Part shown: in pieces, positions 7,147 through 8,053 of the stretch
Layout of the letters: every line of letters starts with the position of its first letter
Position numbering within the stretch: position 1 is the stretch's first letter
Assembly: GCA_003669575.1 (NCBI GenBank)
Contig: QWOR01000131.1
Span: 1-8,053 of the forward strand
DNA: 8,053 nt
Source: Planctomycetota bacterium
GTDB lineage: Bacteria; Planctomycetota; Planctomycetia; Planctomycetales; Planctomycetaceae
Direction: 5' to 3'
Made by a program: the position numbers and the translations under genes
Notes under the pieces: model-generated
Seen by the model: only the letters and a program-made list of their open reading frames with translations
Database searches by the model: none
Told to the model about the DNA's origin: nothing

Positions 7147-7902
7147 GGCATCAGGCGTCAGGTGGTCTTTTGGCGTGGTCTTTCGTTGGCTCGAAGCGAG
7201 TTTTGAAGTCTTGCCCCCCAAGGAAGCGCTGCGTAGACTGGATTTGATGTTGCCGGGGACGTAGCTCAGTTGGCAGAGCGCAGCGTTCGCAATGCTGAGG
7301 TCGAGGGTTCGACTCCCTTCGTCTCCACTGGCTGTGGTTTGTGTGTCGGTCGATTGTGTTCGGCGGACGTTTGTTTTGCCGGGGCTGCGTGTGGGTTTGG
7401 CCTCGGGCAAAGTCGCACGGGTGGCTTGATTCCAGATCTGAATCAGTCGACTCACAATACGTTTTGTGTGTGCGTAAGCCTCGGGTGAAGTGCTGGCTCG
7501 TGGTCCCGCGATATTAAGACGGGTGATTTCCGCGTCTTGCATCCAGCTGAGAATGCGACTGGAGGCATGACGACGTTCCGCAGGGTCAGCCAGGTTGATT
7601 CGCAGACTTGGCTTGCGATATTTCGCCGCGAACTTCGCGGTCAGTGCAGTGCCGCCCAGCAGGCGACCATACGACAACAAAAGCGTTCCGTCAGAGTCAC
7701 GCACATTCCACTCGGTCCGCTCGGGATATCGCGACGAGGGAGTCTCCTGGAGCGCATAACGATCGGGGAGTCTCCCGTCTTCAGCGAGGCGACCTTGCGG
7801 GCACCAACCGGCGATGGGGGTTTTCGCCTGCAGCGCGGCATCGAGTGCCGCCCGGTCGACGCCGGTTTGTCCGCCACTGATTACGGTCAACATCCGTGTC
7901 AT
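6058..7902 (-). CDS. Continuous frame: cpYpsA (SLOG) domain fused to MutY-type adenine glycosylase
   Basis: One uninterrupted 614-codon frame encodes two recognisable proteins. Residues 1-158 are a cpYpsA/SLOG domain, residues about 159-252 a Ser/Thr/Lys/Pro-rich linker, and residues 253-614 a MutY-type glycosylase. About 24 linker residues (193-216) are the translated complement of the tRNA-Ala gene on the other strand; the string SRTLDLSIANAALCQLSYVP is a familiar antisense-tRNA translation artefact rather than a protein domain. There is no stop codon between the domains, so translation from the ATG at 7902 would yield the fusion. The alternative is that mutY starts internally, at GTG 7146 or TTG 7221, and the open linker is accidental. 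A second ATG three codons in is also possible for the N-terminus. No start has a strong Shine-Dalgarno site. I am sure of both domains and the open frame, less sure that the full-length protein exists. Confidence 0.6.
   Translation of the reverse strand: MTRMLTVISGGQTGVDRAALDAALQAKTPIAGWCPQGRLAEDGRLPDRYALQETPSSRYPERTEWNVRDSDGTLLLSYGRLLGGTALTAKFAAKYRKPSLRINLADPAERRHASSRILSWMQDAEITRLNIAGPRASTSPEAYAHTKRIVSRLIQIWNQATRATLPEAKPTRSPGKTNVRRTQSTDTQTTASGDEGSRTLDLSIANAALCQLSYVPGNIKSSLRSASLGGKTSKLASSQRKTTPKDHLTPDAVKTIQRELPRWFARFGRELPWRETHDPYRIWISEIMLQQTTVAAVRPYYERFLARFPDVESLANSSEEEVLRLWEGLGYYSRGRNLRKAAQVICDRYQGRFPDTLAGLQELPGIGRYVAGAVASFAFGQRAPIVEANTLRLYCRLLGYSDDPRNSQGQQTMWSFAESILPTKEVGDFNQALMDLGSMICTPKSPDCPRCPLKTVCRALESSTQHEIPRKASRPDVTDVTELTVAVIAGNRVFIRRRGTQERWAGLWDFPRFACEPGEQNETRHTRLVTTHLQNEYGLAIAEVYPSMQIKHSVTRYRIDLRCYIAHLCGEAADRLKADESWVERDLLTERPMSVTGRKFAQHLVDSAPRLPFR
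7211..7239 (+). promoter_or_regulatory. Probable promoter of the tRNA-Ala gene
   Basis: TTGCCC (7211-7216) and TAGACT (7234-7239) each match four of six bases of the sigma-70 -35 and -10 consensus and are separated by exactly 17 bases. Transcription would start near 7246, leaving a leader of about nine bases before the tRNA at 7255. The site lies inside the coding frame read on the opposite strand. Confidence 0.45.
7255..7327 (+). tRNA. tRNA-Ala (anticodon CGC)
   Basis: All four arms fold over 73 bases. The seven-pair acceptor stem (7255-7261 with 7320-7326) includes the G3-U70 pair that is the identity element of alanine tRNA. The D stem GCTC/GAGC (7264-7267, 7276-7279) encloses AGTTGGCA. 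The anticodon stem 7281-7285/7293-7297 frames the loop TTCGCAA with CGC at 7288-7290, reading codon GCG. The T arm has the loop TTCGACT. The discriminator base is A7327, and the 3' CCA is not encoded, so it must be added by nucleotidyltransferase. It is rightward, inside and antisense to the cpYpsA-MutY frame. Confidence 0.96.
7429..7902 (-). CDS. cpYpsA/SLOG-family domain (putative molybdenum carrier), no stop codon of its own
   Basis: This is the N-terminal module of the long frame, about 158 residues. It matches the circularly permuted YpsA family of the SLOG superfamily, often annotated 'putative molybdenum carrier' (PF12694). Diagnostic stretches are ISGGQTGVDRAALDAAL (8-24), GWCPQGRLAEDG (32-43), ERTEWNVRDSDGTLL (61-75), GGTALTA (83-89) and LNIAGPRAS (129-137). 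The Gly-rich first motif and the GGTALT turn are expected to bind a nucleotide or nucleotide derivative. SLOG proteins are proposed sensors or processors of nucleotide-derived signals, and the molybdenum-carrier label is not well supported. The module is intact and of normal length. It cannot end before the tRNA: its only in-frame stop is that of mutY at 6058. Alternative start: ATG at 7893. Confidence 0.8.
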
Positions 7903-7939
7903 GGATCGCGGTGAGTCTTGTGGCCAGCGGAAAGGTCAC

Positions 7940-7977
7940 GGACACGAGTGTCCAGAGCGATGAGGACCGCCAGTGTA
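7940..7977 (-). promoter_or_regulatory. Possible promoter -10 element and operator-like palindrome upstream of cpYpsA
   Basis: On the minus strand TACACT (7977-7972) resembles a -10 element about 70 bases before the ATG at 7902. Around where its transcript would begin lies the perfect inverted repeat GGACAC-GA-GTGTCC (7940-7953), which could be an operator. No good -35 element is present at the right distance, so this is weak. The remaining bases to 8053 show no supported gene. Confidence 0.22.
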
Positions 7978-8053
7978 CCAATGTTGAAAGGGTTCGCGAG
8001 CAGGCTGTGAAAAGTCGCTGATTGTGGAACGAGTTACGGACCGCAGGTAATGC

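Noticed and set aside
7255..7327. Conserved-looking peptide SRTLDLSIANAALCQLSYVP as a protein domain
   Set aside because: It is the antisense translation of the tRNA; its apparent conservation in databases comes from tRNA conservation.
7270..7488. Plus-strand frame beginning MAERSVRNAEVEGSTP
   Set aside because: This is the well-known spurious peptide produced by translating a tRNA gene.

Overview
The window looks like a piece of a planctomycete chromosome, probably a Planctomycetaceae-like lineage. The strongest evidence is the gene at 4148-5968, which combines a signal peptide, HEAT-like helices and the planctomycete-type haem-binding domain with a CxxCH site. Supporting points are secreted SGNH and YdjC-type carbohydrate enzymes, moderately high GC, generous intergenic gaps and mostly weak Shine-Dalgarno signals. 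The genus is not resolved.

Layout. Two genes read rightward at the left end: an LptF/LptG-type permease cut by the window edge (3-1130) and a secreted SGNH/GDSL hydrolase (1311-2282). They meet a leftward block head-on at a strong two-way hairpin (2310-2342). The leftward block, in transcription order from the right, is a 614-codon frame joining a cpYpsA/SLOG domain to a MutY-type adenine glycosylase (7902-6058), then the exported haem protein (5968-4148), a membrane-anchored protein of unknown function (4054-3425) and an exported YdjC-like deacetylase (3307-2369). A rightward tRNA-Ala(CGC) gene at 7255-7327 lies inside the 614-codon frame, antisense to the linker between the two domains.

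Function. The left half is cell-envelope and extracytoplasmic work: lipopolysaccharide transport, ester hydrolysis and carbohydrate de-N-acetylation. The haem protein is probably extracytoplasmic redox or respiratory accessory work. MutY is base-excision repair of adenine opposite 8-oxoguanine. There is no evidence of one pathway linking all these genes, and I see no mobile elements, CRISPR arrays or phage genes.

The most unusual point is the right end. The cpYpsA domain has no stop codon of its own, and its frame stays open through the complement of a complete tRNA gene and into MutY. Either this is a real fusion protein whose linker is overprinted on a tRNA, or the two genes are independent and the open frame is accidental. 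The MutY module also has Glu where the catalytic Asp of the adenine glycosylase is expected, and it lacks the usual Phe-Ser-His loop for 8-oxoguanine recognition.
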